This document shows, piece by piece, positions 45,932 through 57,843 of a stretch of 64,000 nt of DNA. Source of the stretch: Coptis chinensis (Eukaryota > Streptophyta > Magnoliopsida > Ranunculales > Ranunculaceae); contig CM027385.1 of NCBI GenBank assembly GCA_015680905.1, forward strand, positions 79,815,501 to 79,879,500, given 5' to 3'. Each line of letters begins with the position of its first letter. Position 1 is the stretch's first letter. Under the pieces are notes generated by a model. It saw only the letters and a list, made by a program, of their open reading frames with translations. It did no database searches and was not told the origin of the DNA. Position numbers and translations under genes: made by a program.

Positions 45932-46202
45932 TGTAGAATTAAACAACTAATTAAAGAGACAATACACGAGAATTTATAGTGGTTCAGTGCCAATGCGGCA
46001 ATCTATGTCTACGGGAAAAGAAATGTTTATTGCTTGATTGATTTCGTAGGGTTCCATTACAGAGATATATATAGGCACAACACAAATGCACAAAATCGTG
46101 TATATTATAAGAATGGAGTATTCCCTTTTATAGAAACACCAATATCGGTCGAACTTGTCATGAACCGACTAAGCGCACACGCGCTCTCTTTCTTCACCCA
46201 CA
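45932..46202 (-). repeat. Copia element 3' LTR (minus orientation)
   Basis: About 271 bp, starting TGTGGGTGAAGAAAGAG and ending ATTCTACA on the minus strand. A purine-rich tract (GAGGGGGAG) stands just before its start, as expected for the plus-strand primer. It matches the LTR at 61358-61661. The outer flank is AAAAT. Confidence 0.8.
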
Positions 46203-48028
46203 CTCCCCCTCAAGTTGGTGCGAAGATATCCAGCGAACCTAACTTGGAAAGTATATCATGGAACTCGGAAGCTGGAAGTTCCTTGGTAAAAATGTTTGCA
46301 AGCTATTGGTCACTTCGAACAAAGAAGGTAGTGACAATGTTAGACTGTACTTTTTCACGCACAAAATGACAGTCAACTTTAATATGCTTAGTTCTCTCAT
46401 GAAACACTGGATTTGCAGCAATGTGCATAACAACTTGATTATCACACTAAAGTGTAGTTGACAAATGCAAACCAAAACATAAATCCTTCATAAAAGTGCG
46501 AAGCCATATGATTTCACTGGTGGTGGAAGCCATAGCCATGCACTTAGCTTCAGCACTAGAACGAGCCACTACATTCTATTTCTTGCTCTTCCAAGTGACC
46601 AAACTACCTCCCACAAAGGTACAATAACCAGAAGTAGACCGCCGATCAACTAGACATCCTGCCTAATCAGCATTTGTATAAACAGTAATAGATGTATGCC
46701 CATTTTTCTGCATCCAAATACCTGCACTTTGGCGACCGCTTTTCGGAATCTTGCAGATTCGAAACTGCATTCATATGTGGAGTCTTTGGAGCATGCATAA
46801 AACGACTAACCAAGCTTACTGCATAAGAAATATCTGGTGGGGTAATACTGTAATAGTTAAATATATTAGTTTACCAACTAATTCGCGATAATTGACCAAT
46901 GTCGGTAAGAAGATCACCGGTGTTGTCCAACTTGGCTCCACTATCAGTTGAAGAATCATATGGTTTTACCCCCAGCTTTCCTATTTCACTCAAAAGATCC
47001 AACACATACTTTCTTTGATTTAGAAATATACCTTGATAAGAGCCCAAAACTGTAGTTTTAACCCCTTAACAATAATACTTTTAGACCAATTATGCGAGTA
47101 ATAAATAAGAGTTAGTGCTGATTTCGTGTTTTTATATATTTTAGGCATTGGAGTCAATTATGTGAAGAAATGTGTCACTTTTGTGAGATAAAGGAGCACG
47201 GGTTGGTTGCTAAGAAGTTATGTGATTAAAGGCCAAGACTCAAGGAGAAAAAGCTTTTTTAAAGCCCAGTAAAACTGAAAAGTCAACGCGGGCAGAAACA
47301 GTGCACAAAAGATAGCAAAACTTTCAAAGATTGTATCTTTGGACCCAGACCTCAGAATTAGGCCTACCTTATGTCAAAACGACCGTCTTGGAAAGAGTTT
47401 TCAATGGTCCAAACATTGACCCAATCAGAAGAGCAGAAGTGGATGAAAAGTCTGTTGAAGTCGAATTGTTTTCATTAGTATTGTTAGTCGATCTTCCCAA
47501 AGTCCCATTAAACCCACCCACCCTTGTTTGATTATAACTGTGGTTGTTTACTTCGGAACTGATTTTTTTTTCCGCAGGAATACACTGAGTGCACCCTGCG
47601 CTCTTGTAGGCCAAAAATTGGGCGCGACTTTTGAAGTGCTGGACATCAATCGGCCAAGGCACGAAGCGCCCTCTCCCGTCCAATGCTTAACCAGAAAGCT
47701 TGAACCCGCCCAAAGTGCCTGGACCTCGAGTCAGACACGAGCGCACCCTGAGCCCTATCTAGGCTACTTCAGAGCACCCCCACTCCCTCTTTTGAACCGC
47801 CCAATTTCCACAGGTTAGTTCAAATTTCCATTTCTTCAAGTTATTCAGTGTTTCTAACTTGTTACACACACTGAGCTCGCGTATACAAGACGATATTCAT
47901 AAGCGAAGCAAAGAGGCATTCATGTACTTCTTTCTTCCACTCCTCGCATCTCTTGTTAGAGGTTTATACTAGTATATCAGGATTGTTTTGAGATTGTCAT
48001 GTTTAATTAAGATTGGTCTTAGCCTTGC

Positions 48029-49814
48029 ATGAGATTAAGGTCAAGTCGAAGAAAAATGCCTAACGTAATCAAATGGCCACATCAACAAACACGCCTATCT
48101 AGTATACCACTCACTACACCTCTAACTAATATACCAAACACTACACCTGATATAATGGTTGAAGAAAGAGAGTCTCCTCTCTCTGACTTTTACAAAGCCT
48201 TGAATGATTTCCCAAAATCTTGCATCGTTCTTACAGACCCAGTGGGGGATTTCCAAATTCCCCCAAATATATTTAATTTGTTACCCGTTTTTTATGGGTT
48301 AGACCATGAAAAACCCTATCAGCACATGCGTAAGATTGAACAAGTCCTTACCACATTCCACCATCCTACGGTTGGTGCTGAACAAATTAAACTAAGGGTG
48401 TTTCCTTTCACTTTAGCCGATAAAGGCAAAGATCTTTGTTAACTGCCCAAACGCCTAATTCTGTGGACTCATGGGCTAAACTTGTTCAACTATTTATGGA
48501 ACATTTTTACCCACCACTGAAGACAGATGAAATGCTTTCCAAGATTCATTTCTTTCGACATAATCCTCATGAATCATTTTCAGAGGCTTGGAATTGTTTC
48601 ACCGACCTTCTTATAGAGTGTCCACACCATAACCTTGCGAAAGACACGTTAGTTCATGCCTTTTTTAAGGAACTGTTACACCACTACAAAGAGGTGCTTG
48701 ACATAATAAATGGGGGTAGTTTTCTTAGTAAAGGAGCCTCAGAGGCTTATAAATTTTTAAAAGATCAAATAAAGCGTAATAATAACTTGGGGGTAGTGAC
48801 GATATCTCCCGTTCCGTTAGTTCTTCTACAACAATTAAGGCTGCCGGTATGTTTGAGATTAAACCCGATCCTAAACTAAAAACTTTAATCGAATCTCTTA
48901 CTAAAAAGGTAGAGGCTATTTCTGTTCAACAAAAGTATATCCCCATCATGAATGTCAACTCTAATCCATGTAATTTCTGTTTGAGTCCTGAGTATCTCGG
49001 CTCCTATTGTCCTCTCACTTATGAACAACAAACATCACAACAAGATAATGTTTGCTCAATTAATAGTTATCCTATTCCTAACGCCCCTTAGAGACAATAT
49101 CCCAACTTCAGTTGGAGAAATAATCAACAAGTAACACCTCCAGGGTTTAATAATCAAAATGTAAGGCCAGCAAACAATTCCAACCAAGCTCTACCACGAC
49201 AAGGACAAGGTCAGGATAATTATAATGCTAATAGAGGTATTGTTCCGGTAAATAATAACTATCACAACCCACCCATTAATAACCAACGTGACATAGCTCC
49301 TGTCACACAACCTATAGCAAACACTCCTCTACAATCGGATCATTTTGATGCCTTTATGCAAACCTAACAACAGATTTTACAAGCCATCCAACTTTCCTTA
49401 CAGCAGTTAGCACAAGAGAAAGTACAACCCAAAGGTGTGTTTCCAGGTCAAACGATACCTAATCCTAAAGCAACAAATATAGTCTTTGAGGTGAACGGTA
49501 AATCTAGTACAGAAAATGCAAATGTAGGTGAGCTAAATGCCATCACCACTCTCCGTTCTGGTAGAGTGGTTGATAACGCCGTAACTATGCCTATAGTTAC
49601 CCCACCAGTAGTCTCTACACCGGATATTGAACTAGATACTGAAATAGAAATTGAAGAGCCTACCACTGTAGAGGTACCAGTTAAACCACAACCTAAGAAA
49701 CAGAAAGCCAAGGTTATACATTCAGTTGATCCATACGCTAAATATAGAGAGAAACCACCGTTTCCCGAGAGATTAGCAATGTTAAACAAGGATACAAACT
49801 TTGACGAAGCCTAA
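48029..49814 (+). mobile_element. Gag and gag-protease linker region of the Athila-like element
   Basis: Contains the Athila-type gag core (FRHNPHESFSEAWNCFTDLL, CPHHNLAKDTLVHAFFKEL) and the linker with GELNAITTLRSGR and PPFPERLAMLNK that precedes the protease in Athila relatives. It is a fossil, not an active gene. Confidence 0.75.
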
Positions 49815-50929
49815 CGATAAACCTACCCTTTCTCGAAGCAATTAAAAAGTTACATCACCACGCTAAGTTTCTTAAAGAGTTGTGCACTACTAGGCGTAAG
49901 ACAAATATTCCTAAAGACGCATTTTTAACTGAATAGTTTCCTACTTTATCAGAACATAATGGAATCGTTAAGTACAAGGACCCTGGTCGTCCTACTGTAC
50001 AATGCACCTTAGGAGATTCCCACACGACGACCGCTTTACTAGACTTGGGGGCGAGTGTTAAATTACTCCCGTATTATCTATACAAACAAATAGGTCTACA
50101 AGAGATGAAACCTACTAAAATGACGTTGCAATTAACGGATCAGTCTATTAAGTATCCTAAGGGTGTGGTTGAAAATGTGCTTGTTAAGGTTCAGGATTTC
50201 TACTACCCTAATTTCCCATCTAGTGGGGGGGGGGGGGGATCCTAATTGGCTCATCTAGTGGGGGTGGGGTGTTGGTTTTTCCGTCCTTGATTGTTCAACT
50301 TTCCATTTTTGTTACTTAGGCCGTTTAATCGTATTTTGATTCGGGTTGACATTATCTATGAATTTAGTTTTCATTCATTCGCATAACTTACGACACGCAC
50401 GCACTTTGAGATATTTTCCATTTTTTTATATGTCACATACGGTTAGAGTAGCGTGTTTTATGGATCATTGGATTGGAAATTCTCTCCTGATCGTTTCCAT
50501 ATCTCATTCGCAAAAATCGGACCAGTAACGAATCAATAATTTTAGTTTGAAGTTACGTGAAAAAATCGGAAAATTTCGGAAATCGAATTGGGCTTGGGCC
50601 CAAATACCGCATGCATGTGCGTCTCCTTCCTCAAATCAAAAACAGATCGCGAGTTTTGTTTCCAATTCTGCCATTACCAAACTTTAAACCCTAATTTAAA
50701 AAAAAAAAAAAAAAAAAAAACCACCACGCCAAAAGTTTAAACCCACTCCAAAACTTCTCCACAACATCCCCACCACCATTTCTAACCTTTTGCACCACCA
50801 AAACATAAAAAATAAAAAATTGAACCACCACCGCGCCACCTCCCATTTTTTTTTAGTTAGTTTGGATTTATACTCGTTCCCTACATTGTCTTCATCCCAC
50901 AAATCGTTTCCAAACTTTAATGGCTCAAA

Positions 50930-51826
50930 ATGACGAATTTTGTCGATTTTATCACGACCATTTCGCCGCGTTTTATAAAGGATGATGAGATGATCCACCG
51001 GAAGTGGAAAGGGTTGTGGTATTCGACGAACGATTTTTATCACGAAGATTTGGTCCAACAATTCTATAAGACGAGGGAGTTGGATGGGAATAATATTTTT
51101 GTGAAGGTGAATAAATTAAGGAGAGAAGTGGATAGAAATTTATTGGCTCGTATTTTTGGTATGGAGGAAGGACCCACTCTAGTAGCCACATTGCAGGAAT
51201 CCCAACTTAGTCGGATCAAACCTTTGATGAAAGAGACAGTTTTGGAGGGAAACTACAATTCGAGTTCGCATTGTGTTCGCCAGTCGTCTCTGCAAACCAA
51301 CCAGCTGGCTGTAGCTCAGTGGATTGGTAGGAATGTCATTGGAAAAGAGAAAGTCAGTGACATCAGTCTGAATTGTCTTCACGTTCTATGGATACTCCAA
51401 GAGAGGAAGTATGAATTCTGTATCTTCGAGTTTTTGATAAATATGATTAGAGGAGTTGGGAAGAGTATTGCACCTCTCCCTATTTTGATAACAAAGATTA
51501 TAATGACTTTGAGAGCTTTGAAATCTGATCGGATTTGGCTGAAGAGGCACTCAAATCCTACTATTTATACGGAGTGTATCCAGAAAACGTGGAGGTTGCC
51601 TGGAGAGAGGGTAGTGGAAGAGGTTGAGTTGGATGATGAGGAGGACACGACGTGTTTTGATGCCGATACCTTGGAGATGTGTACTTCTGATGCAGAACAT
51701 ATGTCAGTGCTTCATCGTGGCATGCGTTCTCTTAATACTATTTGTGAAGATCTCCGGACTCGGCAGACTACCATACATCATAACTATAAGAATCGTGCTC
51801 AGTGCGAGGATGAACATTGGGAATAG
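50930..51826 (+). mobile_element. Env-position open frame, putative plant transposon protein type
   Basis: A 298-residue open stretch. EDLVQQFYKTRELDGNNIFV with VNKLRREVDRNLLARIFGM resembles the VxxFYxNL...VFVRGKxVxFsxxxINxxLGL pattern of the 'putative plant transposon protein' family, found in Athila-like env regions and related mobile DNA. An acidic stretch (VVEEVELDDEEDTTC) and a coiled-coil-like tail follow. No signal peptide or membrane span is evident. Its function is unknown. Confidence 0.5.
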
Positions 51827-52961
51827 ATGAAGGCAGAGATGGAAGCACAACGCAAGTTCCGAGAAGAAATGCTTGAACACTTCCCACCCCAGGGGGGGTC
51901 TTCTTCTGAGGAGGTGTCTATGAGGCATGAACGTCATCACCGAAGGACGGATGGCTAGTGCCCATCGGGAACTCAGGACCCATCTTCATCTCATGGTCCA
52001 TCTTCAACCAGTAGCGAGTGGTTTAGGGAATTTATTGATTGATGTTATTTTTATTGTTTTTATTAGTTCGGATGTTAAGTTGTTGAATTCAGTAGTTAAA
52101 TTTGAATTTGGTAGTTAATTGTATTTGAATTTCGATTTTAATTTAATTTGGTTCTTTTCAAATTATACGTTGATTTTAGTGTTAATCCCTTCCCGAATTG
52201 TTTGGGGGTGGTATTATTTCTTTTAGCATGGTTTTTATATGATCCACAATTTTAGAAGTAATTTTGTGATGATTGTTGGGAATGTTGCCGATATTTGCAT
52301 GGCTATGATTAGATATTGTGGTAGGATGAAATTTCAATGAGTTAGGAAGTTACTATCCTAAATTCAACCTAAAAGATATTAGGTTGGTTTTAGAATAATG
52401 AATCTGGGTTGTTTATATTTTAGGTTTTGGAAATATTTTGTTTTCGGCAATTGCCTTAAATTTTTTTGGCAACTTGTTAATTCGTTTTAGAAGCCAAAAC
52501 CCTATATATACTTCCTCCATTCTACACTCAAAACCCACACATCTTACTTTCATCTCTCACCTTTCATTCCCAATTTTTTTTTTTTTCTCTTTTATTCTTC
52601 ACTTCAGCACTCAAGCTATACGGAGCGACTGCGCCTCGATAAAATTTACACCACGCTTTGAACCGCTTTGTGACTTCGATCAAAGCCTCGAGCACCCGCC
52701 ACCTACCCGCACCAAATCTGAGCATGCCCTGCACCCAAATCACTATAACTTGCCTAAGGCACGAGCGCACCCTGCGCCCATCCTAGGCTAAAAGTGAGCG
52801 CTGAACTCGATCATAACCTCGATATACCGAAAGCAACCTCGCACCCTACCAAAGCCAATTCAAAGCGCACCCGTACCTTGACCTTCGTAGCCACATCAAA
52901 TTTGAGATTTTTTTTTGCGGGTGTTCCAAGGTTGTTGCAGCACTTCTAGAGAGTATTTATT

Positions 52962-53887
52962 GTGATGACATCTCCTACAGTCATACCTGAGCAATCTTTC
53001 GAAGATTTGTTCCAAAGTTACACCTATGGTGCTTGGTTTTGCGAGGTGATCATACACGTAGGCTGGGAACCGCTAATAGTAAGACCTGATGAACATTATT
53101 ATCCAGCACTTACATCTTATTTTTATGATAATTGTAAGTTCTTTGATAGACCGGATAGAGAACAAGTGTTTTCCATCACCATTGAGGATGAACCAATGGA
53201 AATTACCAGGTTCTTGCTAGCCTTTGTTCTTGGACTTGCTATGCCCGCTGAAATACAAGACCCATGGGGCTATTGGGTAGATAATATTTATATCTACACC
53301 TATGAGTTTTTGCATGAGGCTTATTGGGCAGGAATTTTGCGTATTGAGGACCAAAGGGAATACAACGTCGCCCTTGGTAGCTTGTCCATGAACGTGGACA
53401 CTATTATGTTTTGGATCATGCTAAACATATTAGGGGAATGATGTTTTTCTTCTGTGAATGACGCCACTTGCAGCGTCTTCCTTGCTTTAGCCACGGGACG
53501 TATGTTCTATGACCTTCCCTGAACTTTAGTTTCTAGTTTAGCGCTAGCCCATAGCATGAGGCATAAGTACCTTCTTATGCTTGTTTTATTTTGTCGTATT
53601 ATGCTATGTTTCTTTCTTGTTTTTTGTACTCGTTCCACGGATTGGGTTGGGGTCGACATTGTGAGACCCACCAATTGTATTATTCGATCTTTCCGTGCAA
53701 TGACTTGGCAAGGGTGGAGGATACAACCTCATTAGGTTCCACCTTACACCCCACCCCATCCGACCAAGTATCACTTAATAGGTTAGCGATCGTAGATGAT
53801 AAATGGCGTCAAGCCTGGAAAATTATCATGGCGTGGCAGGACGCGAAGGAACCTCATTTCTTTGATGAGGATGAGGATGATGCTTAA
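52962..53887 (+). mobile_element. Second env-position coding region, unassigned
   Basis: Open stretches at 52962-53441 (TSPTVIPEQSFEDLFQSYTY, VFSITIEDEPMEITRFLLAF, VLGLAMP) and up to 53887 (WRQAWKIIMAWQDAKEPHFF then an acidic end). The middle part recalls the same plant transposon protein pattern as the frame upstream. It is broken and its function is unknown. Confidence 0.4.
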
Positions 53888-53889
53888 AC

Positions 53890-56384
53890 ACGGGAGATAA
53901 GGTAAGTTTTTAGTTTTAGTTAGTGTCTGCTTATGTCCCAAACAATTTAATTTTTGTTAACCCCATAACGGGTGGAACTCCTGTAGAGTTGCGTCTGTTT
54001 TTCTTTTTTTTATATTAGTATGTTTTAACCTTATTTTGCAGATGTTCCGTTCTACCCTTTTATTTCAATACTTTGAGGATAAAGCATGCTTCTTGTTTGG
54101 TGGTGGCATAGAAACACGTGTAATTAAGGCATATGTTAGAATATATATAGGTACAATATGTACTTGTTTTCTAGTTAAAATTTCAAAAATTTCAAAAAAA
54201 TAAAAAATAAAAAATGTTATGCTGATAACTTTTACTAGGTGGTACTTAGCCAAATTTATTTCATGTCCCGTAGATGATCAATAACACAAGTTGTTTGGTT
54301 CTTGCCTACAAAAGTTATTGCACCCCAAGTCAAAACACACAAAATAATCATGAAAAACTTCAAATAGAAAACCCAATACAAGGTTTAAAACAGTTGTTAA
54401 TCAAACTCCCAAATTAATATACCAAAACAACCACATATATATTTCTATTTTCTTGAAAGAAATTTACAAAGAAATATTACATAAACTTCTTTAGTAGCAA
54501 CAATTTGGAAATCGCAAAAATCAAGTGGGTTTCATTTTGTATCTTCAAAAAAGAAATCAAAAGATGAAAAATCAAGAGATGTTCAAATTTGATAAAATGG
54601 AGAATTTTTGTGATGAAAACGGTGGGTTTTGCTTTGAGATATTGCACTTTTCATTTTTTGTTTAAGTAGTAAGAGAAGCAAGGTGTGGAGAGAAGATGGT
54701 GGTGGTGGTGGTGGGGGGAATAAATTGTTGAAGTGGTGAAGAAGAAGAGAGTAGGTGTTTTTAGTCCTTTTCTTATTTATTATGATGTAGATTGAAATCC
54801 AACCTTTTCCAATGGATACCGTTATTCATACTTTTGTGGTTGGGCCAACCAAAGTAGCTTAAAAAAAAAATAAAAAACATAAAAAAATCGGGATATGTTG
54901 AATGGGTTATACACCAAACAGGGCCTTAGGAATATTGGTATTGTTTTCTTTCTCTATTATCTTAATAATCTAGAAGTCACGCGTTAGCTTTTGCATTAGA
55001 ATAGTTTTTAGAAACTTAGGTTAATATGTACGTAATAATCTTTGCATTTATCTATAAATATATTATATGAGTATCTATGATTGTTTGACAATAAGTTTCT
55101 GAATTCTAGGCTAGAGTACTTATTCTATAAATCCTGTGATAATATAGCCTAAAGTCTTATATGATTGAAACATTTGAAAAATGACACAAGGGAGAAGTAT
55201 AATCCGGATAGAGAAATCACACGTCCACTTGCTTGATGACTATACCATATCCTAAGCGAGAATTTAGGCCCTCTTTGGATCGATATAGCCAGAAATTCAA
55301 ACCTTATGAAAGTATTTTTCGCTAATCGCCTCTCTGAGCCTTTCTTTAGCCTTTCATAAACCACAATTTCTTTACCCTTTTACAAAAACAAAACAAAAAA
55401 AAAATAAAAAAAAAAAATCAACCTACCCATTTTAAAATAAGTCTGAGAATAGGATGAGTGAAGAAAAGAGAAGAGAAAAACTTGTGTAAACAAAAATTAG
55501 TTAGTTGCTTCAGAAAAAAATAAGAAAAGAAAGTTTCCATCCAAATAAAAAAAAAAAAAAAAAAAAAGAAAATAAAGAGTTAGAACTCTAAAAAAATAAA
55601 AGGAGTCAAAAAGCTAAAATAAAAAGGTTAAGGATGGAAACAAAGTGTAGAAGCAAAAGAACAAGGGTTTCTCTAGTTACGTAATATGAAGTCCCTATTA
55701 TCTCAGACTTGTCCTTTTTGAATATCCATTTCCTTCCTTCTTAAACCATCTCCTAATCCCCGTAACACCTAATAAAGACCTCTAGCTCAATTATGAATAT
55801 GTTAGTGTGATAGTAAGTGGCAGATGTGTTTGATCAACTTCGATTCCTTGTGTGTCATTGAGATTGTAAGGTAAAGTGTGCCCACTACGCACTGGAGTAG
55901 CGAAACTTGAGAGGAAAAATTAGAATGGTTTTTGTCTTGACATTTATGTGAGGACCTATTTAAGGACACTATTCCAAGTTTTCAGAAATGGACTTGTTAG
56001 TGCATTTCATAGTATTACTCATTGTATATATGTTTATTCGTAGATGATTGATTATTATGCATATATTAGCTTAGGTTTCGACTTGATTATTCTGTATTCA
56101 TTGCTAAGTGAGATGTATAGATAGTTGATGCATAAATAAGGAAACAATAGTTTTATTTCTTAGTCGTCGTAGTATATATGAAGTTTGTGAGTACCTTCAC
56201 TGGAAAACTCTCACAAGCCTATAACTCGTCCACTAGGAAATTCCTATTGGTTTAAGGCCTTGTTGCATATAGTCAATGCAATCGCACTCGATGAAACGAG
56301 AGTAGTTAGAACTCCATTTTTGGTCACTTATTCTAATGTCTCATATTTGCTTGGGGACAAGCAAAATGCTGTTTGGGGGTGGTT
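53890..56384 (+). other. Non-coding 3' region of the Athila-like element
   Basis: AT-rich and without coding content. 55228-56250 is the inverted partner of 20140-21195. The region ends with GCTTGGGGACAAGC and the purine tract that primes LTR synthesis. Confidence 0.65.
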
Positions 56385-57843
56385 TGATAAGAGCCCAAAA
56401 TTTTAGTTTAACCCTTTAACAATAATACTTTTAGACCAATTATGCGAGTAATAAATAAGAGTTAATGCTGATTACGTGCTTTTATGTATTTCAGGCATTG
56501 GAGTCAATTATGTGCAGAAATGTGTCACTTTTGCAAGAGAAAGGAGCAAGGGTTGGTTGCTAAGAATTTATGTGATTAAAGGCCAAGACTCAATGAGAAA
56601 AAGCCTTTTTAAAGCCCGGTAAAAGCTAAAAAGTCAACGCGGGCAGAAACAACGTATAAAAGATAGCAGAACTTTCGAAGACTGTATTTTGGACTCAGAC
56701 CTTGGAATTGGGCCTACCTTATGTCAAAACGACCATCTTGGAAAGAGCTTTCCAATGGTTCAAACCGTGACCCAATCAAAGGAGCAGAAGTGGACGAAAA
56801 GTCTGTTAAAATCGAATCCAACTGAAAAGGCCTTTGTAGACTGAAGAAATTGGGTTTTGGGCTCTTTTTTCTGGCCCAAAACATAGCTCCAGCCCCATGC
56901 ATGAAATTGGAGATCTCTTTCTCTTTTTGAAAAGAGGGAAGGAGGCAGACTCATTAGCTAGACCTAGATTAGAAAATAAATTAGCTTAGACTCTATTAAT
57001 TAGTTTTATTACCTTGTTTTTAATTTAGTTATTGAATCATTGATAATTCTTCATTAGATTAATAAAAGTAGTTAGTTATTCATAAATTTAGTTTTGGGTT
57101 ATTAAATTACTTAGATCTAAATTCAGTTATTAGTTGTTAATCATTTCTTAATTGTTAATTTAGTTTTGAATCCTTGAGTAGTTCAAATTAGTAAATTTAT
57201 AATATTTATACCATGTCTTGCTTAAATTCATATAGAAATGATAGTTTAATGACTCAAGACTAAAACCTCCATTAGAGGGGTTTGAGGAAGCCTTAATGAA
57301 AACTTGATTTTGTTAGCTTAGAAATCGTCGTGATAATCTATTCAATTATAGAAAGTAATTAGTTCACCATGATAATGGGTTTGATTGATTCACATGCTAG
57401 TTATTATTTGGTAGAGATTGCCATGAATAATTAGGGATTAGAAATACCAGTTTGTTATGCGAAAGTATTGAAATTTGGATTACGACATTTCTTTGTTAGT
57501 TGATTAAGTCGAATCAAGGTGGAATCGAATTCCCCTAATTCATTCTCTATTGTCAAGTTAGTATTTGAATTCTCGTCATTTCGGTATTCACATATTGATT
57601 AGTAGTTTCCCATCGTAGTATAATTCTATCGTTACTCTCATTAACTTTGATAGACTGATAATCGTAGTTAACTTAGAATTCTAAATAACTAGGAGTGGAA
57701 CGAATCTTCTATTCCAACTATATTGCAATAGCATTGAGAGTAGAAAACTTTGATAATAATTAAGCGTAAACAAGTTTTAGTTTTACTTGCGTTTGAGTTT
57801 CGTTACTTATTCGTAGGTAAAACTATCATTTTTACTTTTATCA
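56385..57843 (+). repeat. 3' LTR of the Athila-like element
   Basis: TGATAAGAGCCC to ACTTTTATCA, 1459 bp, followed by target duplication TACCT. Its first part matches 47034 to about 47465. Confidence 0.85.

Larger units (their letters stand above)
47034..57843 (+). mobile_element. Athila-like Ty3/Gypsy element nested in the copia element, non-autonomous and broken
   Basis: Begins TGATAAGAGCCC, ends ACTTTTATCA, and is bounded by TACCT on both sides (47029-47033 and 57844-57848), a perfect 5-bp duplication. The left end shares about 430 bp with the 3' LTR (56385-57843, 1459 bp); a purine tract TTTGGGGGTGG precedes that LTR. Parts in order: gag-like region (48160-48840, FYPPLKTDEMLSKI, WNCFTDLLIECPHH), a gag-protease linker (49437-49814, ELNAITTLRSGR, PPFPERLA) and a protease-like region (about 50030-50215, LLDLGASVKLLPYYLYKQIG). 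In the env position there are plant-transposon-protein-type frames at 50930-51826 and 52962-53887. No reverse transcriptase, RNase H or integrase was seen. Several disruptions are present. By eye the shared LTR part differs at roughly one base in ten to twelve. Confidence 0.85.

Noticed and set aside
52438-52791. 117-residue plus-strand frame in the Athila-like element
   Set aside because: The composition follows the AT-rich leader and the GC-rich leader repeat, and no domain is visible.
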